A DNA stretch of 64,000 nt from Hymenopus coronatus (Eukaryota > Arthropoda > Insecta > Mantodea > Hymenopodidae), in assembly GCA_030762935.1 (NCBI GenBank), contig CM060883.1, forward strand, positions 30,932,501-30,996,500, given 5' to 3'. Position numbers and translations under genes: made by a program. The notes beneath the pieces were generated by a model, which worked only from the letters and a program-made list of their open reading frames with translations, ran no database searches and was not told the DNA's origin. Positions 22,807-33,701 of this stretch are shown here, one piece after another (position 1 is the first letter of the stretch; each line of letters opens with the position of its first letter).

Positions 22807-23342
22807 AACTTAGAGCAGAAACCGAAATATTTTTGAATAAAAAGCATCGCCCTCTTACCGAATCACAATTTGATAAAACATATGAACGAACTGGATTTGA
22901 GATTGCAATGAGACAACCAGCTTCTCCTTGAATTACATACTAATATCAAATTGTTCTAACAGAAAATAATACTGGGTCCTTTGAAGATCAATTTTGATAC
23001 TCGTTTCTCAGTCTGAGGTAATTACGAATGAAATTAAGATTTATTAAAATCCGTTTGATACTGACATTGAAACCCAGACTAGGAATTTGAAATGGAAAGT
23101 ATTGAATTACAGTGTAGTGACATACCTAAATAAGAACAAACATCAAAAGTCGTCGTTTTTTGGGGGATTTTATAAGAGTCTTCCGCTGGTACAATTTCAT
23201 AACTGAATACATTTGCTTGTGGTTATTTTCTGTTATTTGGTACTACTTACTTGTGTGAGAAAACATTCTTCATAATGAAGTAGGTACAAAAGGAATGTTT
23301 ACCTCAGTTAACCAATGAGCATCTTTAATAATTGGTTTAACT
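22807..23342 (+). pseudogene. hAT transposase, C-terminal part
   Basis: It resumes the frame interrupted at 22073 with LRAETEIFLNKKHRPLTES, a known continuation of this hAT lineage. Later it gives LFGTTYLCEKTFFIMK and LTNEHL (about 23240-23320), the C-terminal hAT dimerisation region. It has stops and shifts. A SINE at 23355 and another DLR at 23777 separate it from the likely 3' terminal repeat near 24640-24712. Confidence 0.85.
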
Positions 23343-23354
23343 AAAATTGGTCCA

Positions 23355-23703
23355 GGTCGTCTCCTTAGGACGGTGGTAGCGCAGCTGCTTACCAAGCGGG
23401 AGACCTGGGCTCGATCCTCGGTACCGGCTTGGGGATTTTTCCCCCGCTGGGAGACCTGGCCCGGGGTACACTCAGCCTCCTAAAGTCCCTGGGGGGCCAA
23501 TTGAGGAGCTACTTGATGGAAAAGTAGCGGCTCCAGGTCATGAGGACCGCATTAACCGGCCGGGGGGACTCGAGGCGCTGACCACGTCTCACCCTCCAAT
23601 ACTGCACCCCATCCATGACGTCTGTAGTGGACCGAGATGGGGGACGCAGAGGCCGAGCGGTAGGCCAAGGTTCCCCGTGAGCTGTCGTGCCATGGAGTTA
23701 TTT
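23355..23703 (+). mobile_element. tRNA-derived SINE, family S2 (complete)
   Basis: It has the same head and body as the copy at 1050, with few differences by eye. A perfect 12 bp target duplication AAAATTGGTCCA flanks it at 23343-23354 and 23704-23715. It inserted into the old hAT element. Confidence 0.93.
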
Positions 23704-23776
23704 AAAATTGGTCCACAAATAAAAACTATTATCAGTGGGAAATCACAATTAAAATAAATCTCATTAGTATGTTTAT

Positions 23777-24593
23777 TTTCTCTACACTTACTTAGAGAGA
23801 GAGAGAGAGAGAGAATATATAGTAATGCACCCAAAAATTCGATACCAAGACTTCACTGGAAATACATGTTTTGGGTCCCCCTGAATCCAAGAAAAGCAGT
23901 TTTAGAAAAATGTCCGTGTGTGTTTGTGGACAGCATAGCTCAAAAACGAAAAATCCGTTAAACACCAAACTTGGTACTTAAGGTGGGTATCTTCCAAGGA
24001 TGCGACACTAAGATTTTCAAGAAAATCCCCCTACTGTCCTTTACATAGAAAAATTTTCGAACATTTTGACTCTCTCAAAAATGGTTCTAACGATTCTAAT
24101 TAAAATATCGTATATTAAAGATAGTTGCATGACCAATAAAATGTACATATTGAATTTTCTGGGAAGACTACTTTATTGTGGACGAATTTTGTATAACTGC
24201 TAAATCGTAAGAGATGGACAGAAAATTACAACACAAAAAGTGTAGAGCAGATTAAAGCACACAATTTATATAATATACATTTTTTCGTGGAGTTGATCGT
24301 TATTCCTTGCTATTGGTTTCAGTTTTAAAATACTTAACACTTTTCTCATACGAGAATGTGTCAACTCCTGGTTATACAAACAAAGGAACTTCAATCACAT
24401 AGCAACTAGCTTTTAAAAGAGTTGACTATCGCTTTAGCCTATGGTACTCCCTTATTTCTCCTTGTCTACTAACAAGTAAACAAGAGATCTGCTTATTTGT
24501 TCTCAATTAGCATGAAGCAAACAGAAGAATAAGCTTTTTAACAATAATTTATTGCCGAGATGTAGAGAATGTCATTGAATGGTACACATAAGA
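23777..24593 (+). mobile_element. DLR repeat with (GA)n expansion in its 5' hairpin
   Basis: It starts TTTTCTCTACACTTACTTAG, followed by (GA)n at 23795-23814 where the right hairpin arm GTATAGAGAAGG should be. It then follows the family order to ACACATAAGA. It inserted downstream of the SINE inside the hAT remnant. Confidence 0.88.
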
Positions 24594-24639
24594 TTTTTAT
24601 CCAATTTATCAGAGCAACAGTAACAATAATAAGCCATTA

Positions 24640-24715
24640 GCTTCGCGGGCTAGATTGATGACACTGGTGGGCCACATTTTGTCCGCGGGCTGTAGTTTGG
24701 AGACTAGTGCTCTAC
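24640..24715 (+). mobile_element. hAT 3' terminal region
   Basis: The text GCGGGCTAGATTGATGACAC, GGGCCACATTTTGTCCGCGG and GCTGTAGTTTGGAGACTAGTG matches the typical GC-rich, CCGCGGGC-containing ends of hAT elements of the ZBED/Charlie kind. It is the probable right end of the transposon whose transposase lies at 21.4-23.3 kb. The left end was not identified. Confidence 0.6.
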
Positions 24716-25375
24716 AACAAACCGTATATACGAAGTATTACTGTTCAATTTCGGAACACAATCTGCGAGCAGCTTTGAGAAAGAAGCAGCGACTCTGGAC
24801 TTAAGCCTTTGTGACTTTGAATGGATTCCAAATATGAAGGAACCTTTTTGTAGCATTATTCTCACCCACATCGGAACGGCTCCAACTTCCAGGAGAAGGA
24901 ACCGTTAAGAACGTCATCCTCACCATAGGGAGAGAGTGGCAGCTCTCCCTGCACTACCAATCCGACCATCACCACTAACTCCAAACACCAAAACCCATAA
25001 ATATCCTCTCAATCTTCCTCACCTGCCAGCAGAACCCTTTCCCCTGACTGCCGCACAGCGGGCCAGTTTACCTTCACCTTAGACTGCGCGGGTGCAACAG
25101 CGGTACCGCAGTATCCTCAACTTTCACTTCCGGTGGAGGGTTTTTTTTTTTTTTTTTTTGTCGTTAGGCCCATTCTGGGAGACCCCGACATTCCGGGCTT
25201 GCCAGCCGGGGTTAGTCCTTAAGGTGGATTTTCCCCCTCCACTTAAAACTAAAAGAAAAAAAAAGTTTCAGAACTGTTCCAGAGATTCAGCAGTTAGTAG
25301 ACCCTCTCTTCGAACTGTCATCAACATTACAGACGCTACTGAAGATGTTCTATGATTTCGATATCGCTAACAAAG
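24716..25375. other. Unassigned DNA
   Basis: Moderately GC-rich text with a T run (25141-25159) and no supported coding frame. It sits between two hAT remnants. Confidence 0.4.
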
Positions 25376-26454
25376 GGCAGTACCAGAGCTAGGAAGTTCG
25401 TACCGATTTCTTTATGCAGGGTAAGACCGGCCAGGGTTGGCAATCATGCGGCACTGCTTCTGCGAGCAAAGGTCAACGTAGAGTGCAACTGATTACTGCA
25501 AAACAGCTATCACTGCATAACACAGAACTATGTCGTCGGAAGAAACGCGTTCAAATAACATATTTGTTCTGTTTAAATGTGAGCAAAATTAGTTTGTTTT
25601 ACAACCTTATTAAGTTTTCTAGCAGTGCACTTTATTCATGTACTTATTCAGAAACCGATGGCAGTTCTAGTAAACAAACTGTCAAAGGTCTAGTAAAAGA
25701 AAAGCTTCACAGAAACATGTTGATTGCAAGTGTTGAGAAAGATACCCACAGCTATCACATTATTATCTGCAGTCCAGAGGTATGGAGCTGAACTGGATTT
25801 GTACGACATGTCAAGACGGATCTACTAATCAACGAGCATCCTACCTGAAATGAAAAGTGTAAATAAAAAGAATGCAGGGTTCAGTATGAACTATCGCGTA
25901 CAAGCTGCACTTTTAGATCCCAACAAATGCTATTTGCTTGGTGATACTGATACATCGTGCGAAGTGGAACGAACTTTTTCGCATTACAAATCTTGTTTGT
26001 AGGAACGTAGTATGAGGTTTTCATTTGCAAAACTTCAGAAGTAGATAATTATAATTTTCAGTAATACAGCTGTAGATGAATAAAGATTTTGTTTAATTCC
26101 TGCTTTCGTTTCTACCTGGTAAGAGTCTGCAGATATTTATGAAATTAATTTTATTATATGGATATTATTTTACATTCTATCAATAAATATTACAATTCGT
26201 ATTATAATTGCTTAGGTGTTTTCATAATGTAAAGAAGGAAATTAGTCAGAGTCAGTCTTATATATGTAACAATTTGTGTACATAATGATCTGTTTTTACG
26301 AATGGCTCAAGTCATTTTTGTTCTCTGGAAACAGGTTTGTTTACCTCTCTCCCCTGCGTTCTTATCAATGACTTATTTTGGTGTGGCGAGATGGTCGGTC
26401 GCAACCTGTATGCGGAGCGACGAATGGTACGAACTTCCTAGCTCTTTATAGTAC
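25376..26454 (+). mobile_element. Second hAT-like transposon, internally deleted
   Basis: Inverted ends share GAGCTAGGAAGTTCGTACC (left 25387-25405; inverted at the right, about 26428-26446). Flanks show an imperfect duplication (AACAAAG against CACAAAG). The C-terminal coding remnant around 25860-26046 reads RVQAALLDPNKCYLLGDTD, then SCEVERTFSHYKSCL, stop, ERSMRFSFAKLQK, the C-terminal dimerisation pattern (VERxFSxYK) of CGGBP1-like hAT transposases. A 125-codon frame at 25414-25791 precedes it without a clear domain. Confidence 0.65.
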
Positions 26455-26944
26455 ACAAAGCTGGGGACTACTTTAAAGGGCAGTCAAACTTGGTAACATA
26501 TATCTCTTACATCAGTTGCAATTAAAGTTTTAACCAACTTACAATTAAATTTCACCGTTTTTAGAAGCATGGCATTTTAAAAATGTTCAGTGTCGCCCAA
26601 ATATATTGCTTAAAATTGGAGAATTTAACCAAACATCAGAAAATATCTGGTCTCTCTTGAATTTTGTAATTGGCAATGCCGTTCGCACTGTTCAAGCTAT
26701 CGTTCTGCAGTGCCTACCTATAACATGGCAACCTGTTGATCAGATTATTAAACATTCGATGAATTTCTGCAGCCGAAATATTGGAAAATACACGCCGGAT
26801 ACTGTTCCAATTCGCCAAACAATGGGGGGGGGGGAAGTTTGTTACCTAATGCATCTTTAACATTGACATTCCTCATATAATTCCCTAGATTTAGAGCTTG
26901 AGAATGAGTAGGGATACTTATCTTGTCAAAAGCTAAAATAAAAA
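26455..26944. other. Unassigned DNA
   Basis: It contains an 84-codon plus frame (26606-26860) lacking any known domain and a G run at 26824-26833. It may be an old transposase remnant. Confidence 0.35.
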
Positions 26945-27653
26945 ATCTGATGTGTACCATTCACATAACTTTCTCTATAGCCCTGCAACAAATTATTTTT
27001 AAAAAACTTATACTTCCATTAACTTCATGCTAACATTAGCAGAAATAGCCATATTACTTGCTTCCTTGTGAGTAGAGGCGAAATAAGGCAGTATCATAGG
27101 TTAAAGTGATAATCAAAAGCTGGTTGCTATGTCACTGAAGTTTGTTTGTATGGACAGCAGTTGACAAATTCCTGAATGAGAAATGTATAAGTTTTTCATA
27201 GCAGAAACCAAAAATAAGGAATGTCACAAAAACGACGAACTCCACGAAAAAATTGTATATAACATAAATTGTGTGTTTTAAAGTGCTCTACATTTTTTGT
27301 GTAGTAAGTTTTTGCCCATCTCTTACGGTTTAGCAGTTATTCAAAACTTAGTAAAATTCATCCAGAATAAACTACTCTTCAGAGGTTATTCCCAGAAAAT
27401 TCAAGATATACATTTTATTTGTCAGGTAAATATCTTTAATATACGAAATGTTAATCAAAATCGTTAGAGCCATTTTTGAAAAAATCAAAATTTTCGAAAA
27501 AAGTTCCATGTAAAGGGTAGTTGGGGTGGGGGGATTTTTCTCAAAATCTTCGTGTCGCATCCCTGAAATATACTAAACTGAAATACCAAGTTTGGTATTT
27601 TACCGACTTTTTGTTTATGAGTTATCGTGTTCACAGACACACGGACACACGGA
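26945..27653 (-). mobile_element. DLR repeat, interrupted copy (3' portion)
   Basis: It starts TCTGATGTGTACCATTCACA and is normal through ACCAAGTTTGGT to the tract CACGGACACACGGA. There it is broken by an oppositely oriented DLR, and its 5' block reappears at 28101-28231. Confidence 0.85.
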
Positions 27654-28093
27654 CTAAGACTACTTTACTCTGGAGGAATTTTTCATAACTGCTAAACCGT
27701 AAGAAATGGACAAAAACTTACCACACAAAAAATGTAGAGCACATTAAAACACACAATTTATGTTGTATGATTTTTTTTTTTTTTTTGAGGAGTTGATCGT
27801 TTTTTAGATATTCCTTGTTTTTGGTTTCAGCTTTGAAAAACATACTTTTCTCATACAGGAATTTGTCAATTCGTGTCCATACAAACAAAGGAACTTTAGT
27901 CACCTAGTAACTAGCTTTTGACTTCACTTTAACCTATGATACTCCCTTATTTCGGTTCTACTTACAAGGAAGCAAGTAATAAGACTATTTCTGCTAATTT
28001 TTTTCTCGATTAGCTTGAAGTAAATAGAAGAATAAGCTACTAACAATAATTTGTTTCTCAGAAGTAGAGAAAGTCATGTGAATGAAACACAGC
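27654..28093 (+). mobile_element. DLR repeat, 5'-truncated, inside another DLR
   Basis: It begins at AAGACTACTTTACTCTGGAG and ends GAATGAAACACAGC with the subterminal repeat GTAGAGAAAGTC. Its T run (27771-27786) is expanded. Confidence 0.85.
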
Positions 28094-28100
28094 TTTTTTT

Positions 28101-28231
28101 AAGATGCTTTCTTTTTGGATACAGGGGGCCCTAAAACATGTATTTCCGATGAAATCTCGGTATCCATCTTTGGGTGGAATACGATACCTTCTCTTTCCAC
28201 TATGCGTTCTATATACGGGGATAGAGAAAGT
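28101..28231 (-). mobile_element. DLR repeat, 5' block of the interrupted copy
   Basis: TTTTTGGATACAGGGGGCCC, GAAATCTCGGTATCC and the hairpin ending ATAGAGAAAGT complete the copy begun at 26945. Confidence 0.8.
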
Positions 28232-28236
28232 AAAAA

Positions 28237-28566
28237 TCTTATATGCTTCATTCACATGACTTTCTTAAGCTGTTCCACCAACAACTTTTCTTACAAAAGC
28301 TTATTCTTTTATCACGCTAAAAAAGATAAACATTGCCAGAATTTGTCGTACTATTTCCTTCTTGTATGTTGAAGGAAATAAGGGTATACACAGGCTAAAG
28401 GGAGTCAGATCCTTTAAAAGCCAGTCGCTAAGTGAATGAGTTGAAATTCGGCTCTCTTTGCTTCCTAGGAGGCGAAAGAAGGATGTCTTTCGTTTGAGAA
28501 AAGTTTATGCATCTTAAGACTGACACCAATAACTCGGAGTATCTGGAAAACAGTTAACTCTAAAAA
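28237..28566 (-). mobile_element. DLR repeat, subfamily-B-like 3' half
   Basis: It starts CTTATATGCTTCATTCACAT and stops after GGAAAACAGTTAACTC. The next DLR follows within a few bases. Confidence 0.75.
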
Positions 28567-28569
28567 CAA

Positions 28570-29345
28570 TCTGATGTTCCATTCACATGATTTTTTCTCT
28601 ACATCTCTGTAACAAATTATTAATAGTAAGCTTATTCTTCTCTCTATTTAAAGCATAAAACAGAAGAAACCTTATTACTTAGTTCCTTTATAAGTAGGAG
28701 AGAAATAAGGGAATGCACTAGGCTAAACCGACAGTCAAATGTTTTAAAATGTGGTTGCTATGGAATTGAAATCCGTTTCTTTGCGTGGCCAGAAGTTGAC
28801 ACGTTCCTGTATTAGAAAAGTTTAAGTACTTTAAAACTGAAAACAAGAGCAATGAATATTTTGAAAACGGCCAACTCTACGAAAAAAATGTAAATTACAT
28901 AAATTGTGTGTTTTATCGTGATCTACATTTTTTGTGCCGTAATTTTTGTCTATCTCTTACGGTTTACAAGTTATGCAAAATTCAATAACAATCATCAGAA
29001 TAAAGAGGTATTTAGAGGCTATTCCCAGAAAACTCAAGATATACATTTAGTTTGCACTAAAAACATCATAAACATATGACATTTTTATACAAATCGTTAG
29101 AGCCATTTTTGACAAAATAAAAATTTTCAACAAATGTTCCATGTAAAGAGTAGTTGGGAGTTTCTTGAAAATGTTAGTGTCGCATCCTTGGAAGATACTC
29201 AACTTAAATACCAAGTTTGGTATGTAACCGACGTTTTGTTTTTGAGCAGTGCTGCCACAGACAGACAGACAGACAGACACACACACAGATCTTTTTCTAC
29301 AAATGGTTTTTTGGATTCAGGGGGACCTAGAACATGTATATCCGG
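28570..29345 (-). mobile_element. DLR repeat, 5' end missing
   Basis: It runs from TCTGATGTTCCATTCACATG to GAACATGTATATCCGG, containing ACCAAGTTTGGT and a (CAGA)/(CA) tract at 29258-29287. It stops where an inverted DLR begins. Confidence 0.85.
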
Positions 29346-29920
29346 TTATTTATATTTTGATTAAAATACCTTATCTATAAGATCTTTTATGAACAAACGA
29401 AATATATATATTGAATATTCTGGGAATAGCCTCTGAAGACCTCTTCATTCTGGATGCATTTTATACAACTGGCAAATCGTAAGAGATGTACAAAAACGTA
29501 CTACACAAAAATGCAGGTAGATCTCATTAAACCACACAATTTATGTCATATACGTTTGTTTTTTTATTAGAGTTAACTGTTTTGGAGATATTCCGGATTA
29601 TTGGTTTCAATTTTAAGCCATTTAAACCTTTCTCGAAAGGGAAGACATCTTTCTTCTCTTTCTAATTTGTTTACTCCTGACAAGCAAAGAGAATGGATTT
29701 TCAATTGTTTAACATACCGACTGGCTCTCCAAGGATGAGACTATTGCTTTAGCCAGTGGAGTTTCATATTTCCGTTCTATTTTACAAGGAAGCTAGTAAT
29801 AAGGCTAATTCTGCTTATGTTTATCTTGGTTAGCATGATATGGATAAAAGATTAAAGTTTTGAATAAAAGGTTTGTTTACTGAACAGCTAGACGACATCA
29901 TGTGAATGGAACACATTAGA
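29346..29920 (+). mobile_element. DLR repeat, 5'-truncated
   Basis: It begins at ATTTTGATTAAAATACC and ends GAATGGAACACATTAGA. It contains the subfamily-B-type block with AAAGGGAAGACATC. Orientation is opposite to the copy it joins. Confidence 0.8.
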
Positions 29921-30055
29921 TTTTGCCCTTATACTTATAAGGGACCAAGTAATAAGGACAATTTCTGCTAATATTTATCTCGATTAACATGTAGTAGATA
30001 GAACAATAAACTGTTACAAAAATGTAGAGAAAGTCATGTGAAAGGAACACATCAG
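29921..30055 (+). mobile_element. DLR repeat, 3' terminal fragment
   Basis: It starts CCCTTATACTTATAAGG and ends AACACATCAGA with the subterminal repeat GTAGAGAAAGTC. The next DLR starts six bases later. Confidence 0.8.
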
Positions 30056-30061
30056 ATTTTT

Positions 30062-30192
30062 ACTTTCTGTACACGTACTATGTACATATTGTATAGAAAA
30101 GGTATTGTATTGCACCCAAAAATGCGATACCGAGATTTCACCGGAAGTATATGTTTTGTGAAATCCTGAAAAATGTTGGCATGTGTGTCTGT

Positions 30193-30225
<33 letters not shown>

Positions 30226-30812
30226 TGTGGGCAGCATAGATCAAACACGAAAGTCCGTTAAAGACCGAACTTCGTTTTTAAGTTCAGTACCTTCCAAGGA
30301 TGCGACACAACGATTTTCAAGAAAATCCCCCTATCCCCAACCACCCTTTACATAGAAAATTTTTTCGGAAATTTTGATTTTGAATTTTCTGGTAATATGC
30401 CTCTGAAGATACCTTTATTCTAGATAAATTTTTCGGAATTTTGCTTAAACTGGTAAACCGTAAGAGATAAACAAAATCTTACTTAATAGAAAATGTAGAG
30501 CTCGTTAAAACACACAATTTATGTTACATACATTTTTTTTTTCGTGGAGTTGAGCGTTTTTTAGATATTCCTTGTTATTGGTTTCAGCTATAACATATAT
30601 TTTTCTCATACGGGAATTTGTCAACTCCTGTCCATACAAACAAAGAACTTTTATTACAGTAACCAACTTTTAACTGTCACTTTAGCCTATATGGTACTCC
30701 ATTATTTCCCTTCTACTTATATGCAAGCAAGTAAGTAAATAGAAGAATAAGCTTTTTAACAATAATTTGTGGCAGAGATGTAGAGAAAGTCATGTGAATG
30801 GAACACATCAGA
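30062..30812 (+). mobile_element. DLR repeat, near full length
   Basis: It starts ACTTTCTGTACACGTACTAT and ends GAACACATCAGA. The GT tract is at 30195-30224. A ~110 bp segment around the TTTGATTAAAAT block is deleted. Confidence 0.88.
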
Positions 30813-31487
30813 TTTAATAAAAATGAATTCACCGTATAACCACGAATATTTCCTATTAGCCACTAGATGCAAACTTTTCACAACAGAATTAATGGGAAAA
30901 TCACTAACTTGGCACCACTGAGTTAAGAGATGTAGACAGATTTATTTTTCAGTCTCCATTCGACTAAAAGTATACATTATGATTTATTTTCCATGTAGAC
31001 CCAAAAATAAGCAAAAAAATGTTGGTGTTCCGTTTCCGACATCTAGTATAAGGTGTGAGGAGCGAACCCGTTGCTCCTAGATAATAGCAAACTACCCTAA
31101 CGGTTTTATTATTTTCCTTAAAACAAGTTAGAAGCGAACGGGGCTGGAAACAATGCAGTCAGGTTTCTATTGTTCCTTGCCGGTACTCACTGCGAACAAT
31201 GTATCATGCAAGGGGCCTATACTTCTGTTGTATGCGGTGTCTTTCTCTTCCGCCCTGAATCCAAATTTGCAGCTTTTATCTTCATGGCGTGATTTGTTAC
31301 ATAAAAACTGCTCCGTTTATAGCGTGTATTGAACCCGTGACCGTGGAATACACAGAAATATTTATAGCAAATAAGGGGTGACCAAACGTTTAACTGGAAC
31401 GTCACACGAGGGATGTCCAACGAGGCAAGCGAAGGCATTGCTTGTAAGTACAGACCGGATGGATGCTTTGGCACATAAATTATGCAC
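30813..31487. other. Unassigned DNA with faint tRNA-like remnants
   Basis: Two short reversed B-box-like stretches (GCGAACCCGTTGCTCC near 31064 and TTGAACCCGTGACC near 31331) hint at degraded SINEs. No coding frame is supported. Confidence 0.35.
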
Positions 31488-31750
31488 TCTATGTATTACG
31501 TTCACATGAGTTTCTCTATAAATTCTTCAGCAGAATATTTTTAAACATTAATAGAAATGATGTGATAACTTACTTCCTTGTAGTAAAAGGAAAATTAGAG
31601 AATACACTATACTAAAGCAATAGTCAAAGTAAAAAATAAACAAAATATAAATAATAAAAAATCAACGACTACTTCCAATTTAATAAGAACAAGTACTTAG
31701 TGAACTTTTAAACCAATAACAAGGAATATCTGCAAATAGTTAAGCCCACA
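31488..31750 (-). mobile_element. DLR repeat, 3' part, split by a SINE
   Basis: It has TTCACATGAGTTTCTCTATA at the 3' side, then CTTACTTCCTTGTAGTAAAAG and ACAAGGAATATCTGC. It continues after the microsatellite and SINE at 32103-32432. Confidence 0.75.

Positions 31751-31801
<51 letters not shown>
31750..31801. repeat. (AT)n(GT)n microsatellite
   Basis: An AT run passes into about 16 GT units. It lies within the DLR, just upstream of the SINE insertion point. Confidence 0.9.
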
Positions 31802-31802
<1 letters not shown>

Positions 31803-31828
31803 TTTTGTTTGTGTAAAATGGTATGTTA

Positions 31829-32102
31829 ATTATTGGCGCTCTTTAACTGCTGTGGTTCTCAGCGTCCTATTCTAAATTGGGCGTGAAAGACCGCTTAATT
31901 TTGCTCAGAGGCCTCTCTATCAGGATTGAGGTTCTTTTCATTCTGCAAATCTTCGACAGTGGCTTTACTTTCCTTCCGAAGGAAGCCATGCTAAGGATTT
32001 TTACACCCGCAAAAAGCCATCGTCGTCCGCCGGGTTTGAACCCGCGACCTTGGGTATATGAATTTAGCATGGTAACCATTACACCAAGGAGAGCCACCAT
32101 AC
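31829..32102 (-). mobile_element. tRNA-derived SINE, family S1 (complete)
   Basis: The minus strand reads GGTGGCTCTCCTTGGTGTAA, then TGGTTACCATGCTAAATTC (A-box side) and the B box GCGGGTTCAAACCCGG. The body is shared with 52402 (GGCTTCCTTCGGAAGG, GCGGTCTTTCACGCCC). A 9 bp perfect duplication GGTATGTTA flanks it at 31820-31828 and 32103-32111. It inserted into a DLR. Confidence 0.92.
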
Positions 32103-32432
32103 GGTATGTTACTAAAATCCGAGTCATTTTTTAAAAAATAGAAATTTACAAAATGTTGCATGTAAGCGGCAATTTTGTGTTGGAGATTTCTGGTAAATGT
32201 TTGTATCACAGCCCTAGGAGATATTTATCTTAAATATCAAGTTCAATATTTAACCGACTTTTCGTTTTTGAGTTCAGACAAATAAACATACACGCACGGA
32301 TCTTTTTCAAAAATGGTTTTATGAATTAAGATGGCCTCAAAATATATGTTCCAGGTGAAAATTCTATATAGAATTTTGGTATGAAATACAATAGTTCCTC
32401 TACTTACCGTACATAACACAGAAAGAAAGTAG
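32103..32432 (-). mobile_element. DLR repeat, 5' part, split by a SINE
   Basis: It continues from 31750: TTACTAAAATCCGAGTCATT, TTTAACCGACTTTTCGTTTT, ACATACACGCACGGATC, and an eroded 5' hairpin ending AGAAAGAAAGT. Confidence 0.75.
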
Positions 32433-32458
32433 GGTGAAAAAGGTCCTTAAGCTATGTA

Positions 32459-33699
32459 CGAGGGTGGTCTGAAAAGCTCTCGGCCTGATAGAGAAAAACG
32501 ACAATTCATGCTTTCAAAGTAGTTTTATTTTTCAACATAATCTCCTCGAATATCAATACATTTTGTCCAGCGGTGTTCCAATGCCATTATCCTCTCTCTG
32601 TAGTGTTCCTCTGGAAGTGCTGCAAATTACCCATTTACAGATGCAATTGCTTCTTCTTTGGACGAAAAGCGCCTACCAGTGTGGAATTTCTTGTTTTGGA
32701 AACAGTTGGAAGACCGAGGGAGCCAAATCTGGGGAAGAGGGTGGATGTTCCAGCACTTCATAGTGCAGATCTCTCAATTTCCCCATTGCCAAAATACTTT
32801 TGTGGGCAGGTGCATTGTTCTGATGGAAAACAATTTTTCTCTTTTTTAATGTTTTCACGAATGTTTGCATTCAGTTTGGTTGGAAGTTGGGAGTAGTATT
32901 CTCCAGTAACGGTTTTACCTTTTTCGAGATAGTCAATTAACAAAATCCCTTTGGCATACCAAAACACTGACGCCATGATCTTCCCGCCGATGGTACCATC
33001 CTCACCTTCTTTGAAACTGAAGAACCAGCTTCTGTCCACTGCCTCGACTACTGCTTGGATTCGGGTGTGTAGTGGTGAATCCATATTTCATCCATTGTGA
33101 CGTATCGGCGCAAAATGTCACTTCTATGCCAAGCACTTTTCAGAAAGTGTCGTGCGAATGCGTTTGTTATCCACAGTGAGGATTCGCGGCATCCATCTTG
33201 CGCAAAGCTTTTTCATGTTTAATTCCTGATGCAAGATGTGACCAATACGTTCCTTTGAAATTCCAAGAGCATTAGCAATTTCACGCACATTTGTACGCCG
33301 ATCTTCCAAAATCAGGTCATGCTCTTTTTCAATGATTTCCGGGGTGGTTACAATTTTCGGTCGTCCTTCGCGTGGATCGTCTTGGACGCTTTCACGGCCA
33401 GTTTAAAATTGGCCGCCCATTTCTTCACAGTGGAAACTGAAGGAGAAGAGTCACCATACACATTTACAATTTGCAAATCTGTAGGTGTTAAACCTTATTT
33501 TATCACAGCACGAATCTCCATTTTCAAAGCAATGCGCACTTCCATAGCTTCAAACAACTGCCTACAGTCAACTATTGCCTGGAATGACTTGTAATTTTAC
33601 ATAGGGTCTATTAACATGTGTACCTACGTAATGAAAAAAAAGCATTCAAGTAGTGCCGCGATCTCTTGGTGAGGCCGAGAACTTTTCAGACCACCCACT
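32459..33699 (-). mobile_element. Complete mariner transposon with dead transposase
   Basis: It is 1241 bp, with ~30 bp terminal inverted repeats (left CGAGGGTGGTCTGAAAAGC; right end inverse AGTGGGTGGTCTGAAAAG) and TA at both flanks (32457-32458 and 33700-33701). This matches the size and TA target of mariner elements. The transposase reads on the minus strand with a helix-turn-helix region (GISKERIGHILHQELNMKKL), then ARWMPRILTVDNKRIR. Confidence 0.93.
32660..33590 (-). pseudogene. Mariner transposase pseudogene
   Basis: Order on the minus strand: N-terminal helix-turn-helix (33594 to about 33390, with a stop after RAVIK), linker MEDRRTNVREIANALGISKE, MDEIWIHHYTPESK (first Asp intact, then a stop at 33055), GGKIMASVFWYAKGILLIDY, and FHQNNAPAH. 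The last is followed 34 residues later by APSVF, as in the DD34D catalytic triad. The second Asp is Asn and the third is Val. With stops and shifts added, it cannot catalyse transposition. Confidence 0.88.
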
Positions 33700-33701
33700 T
33701 A

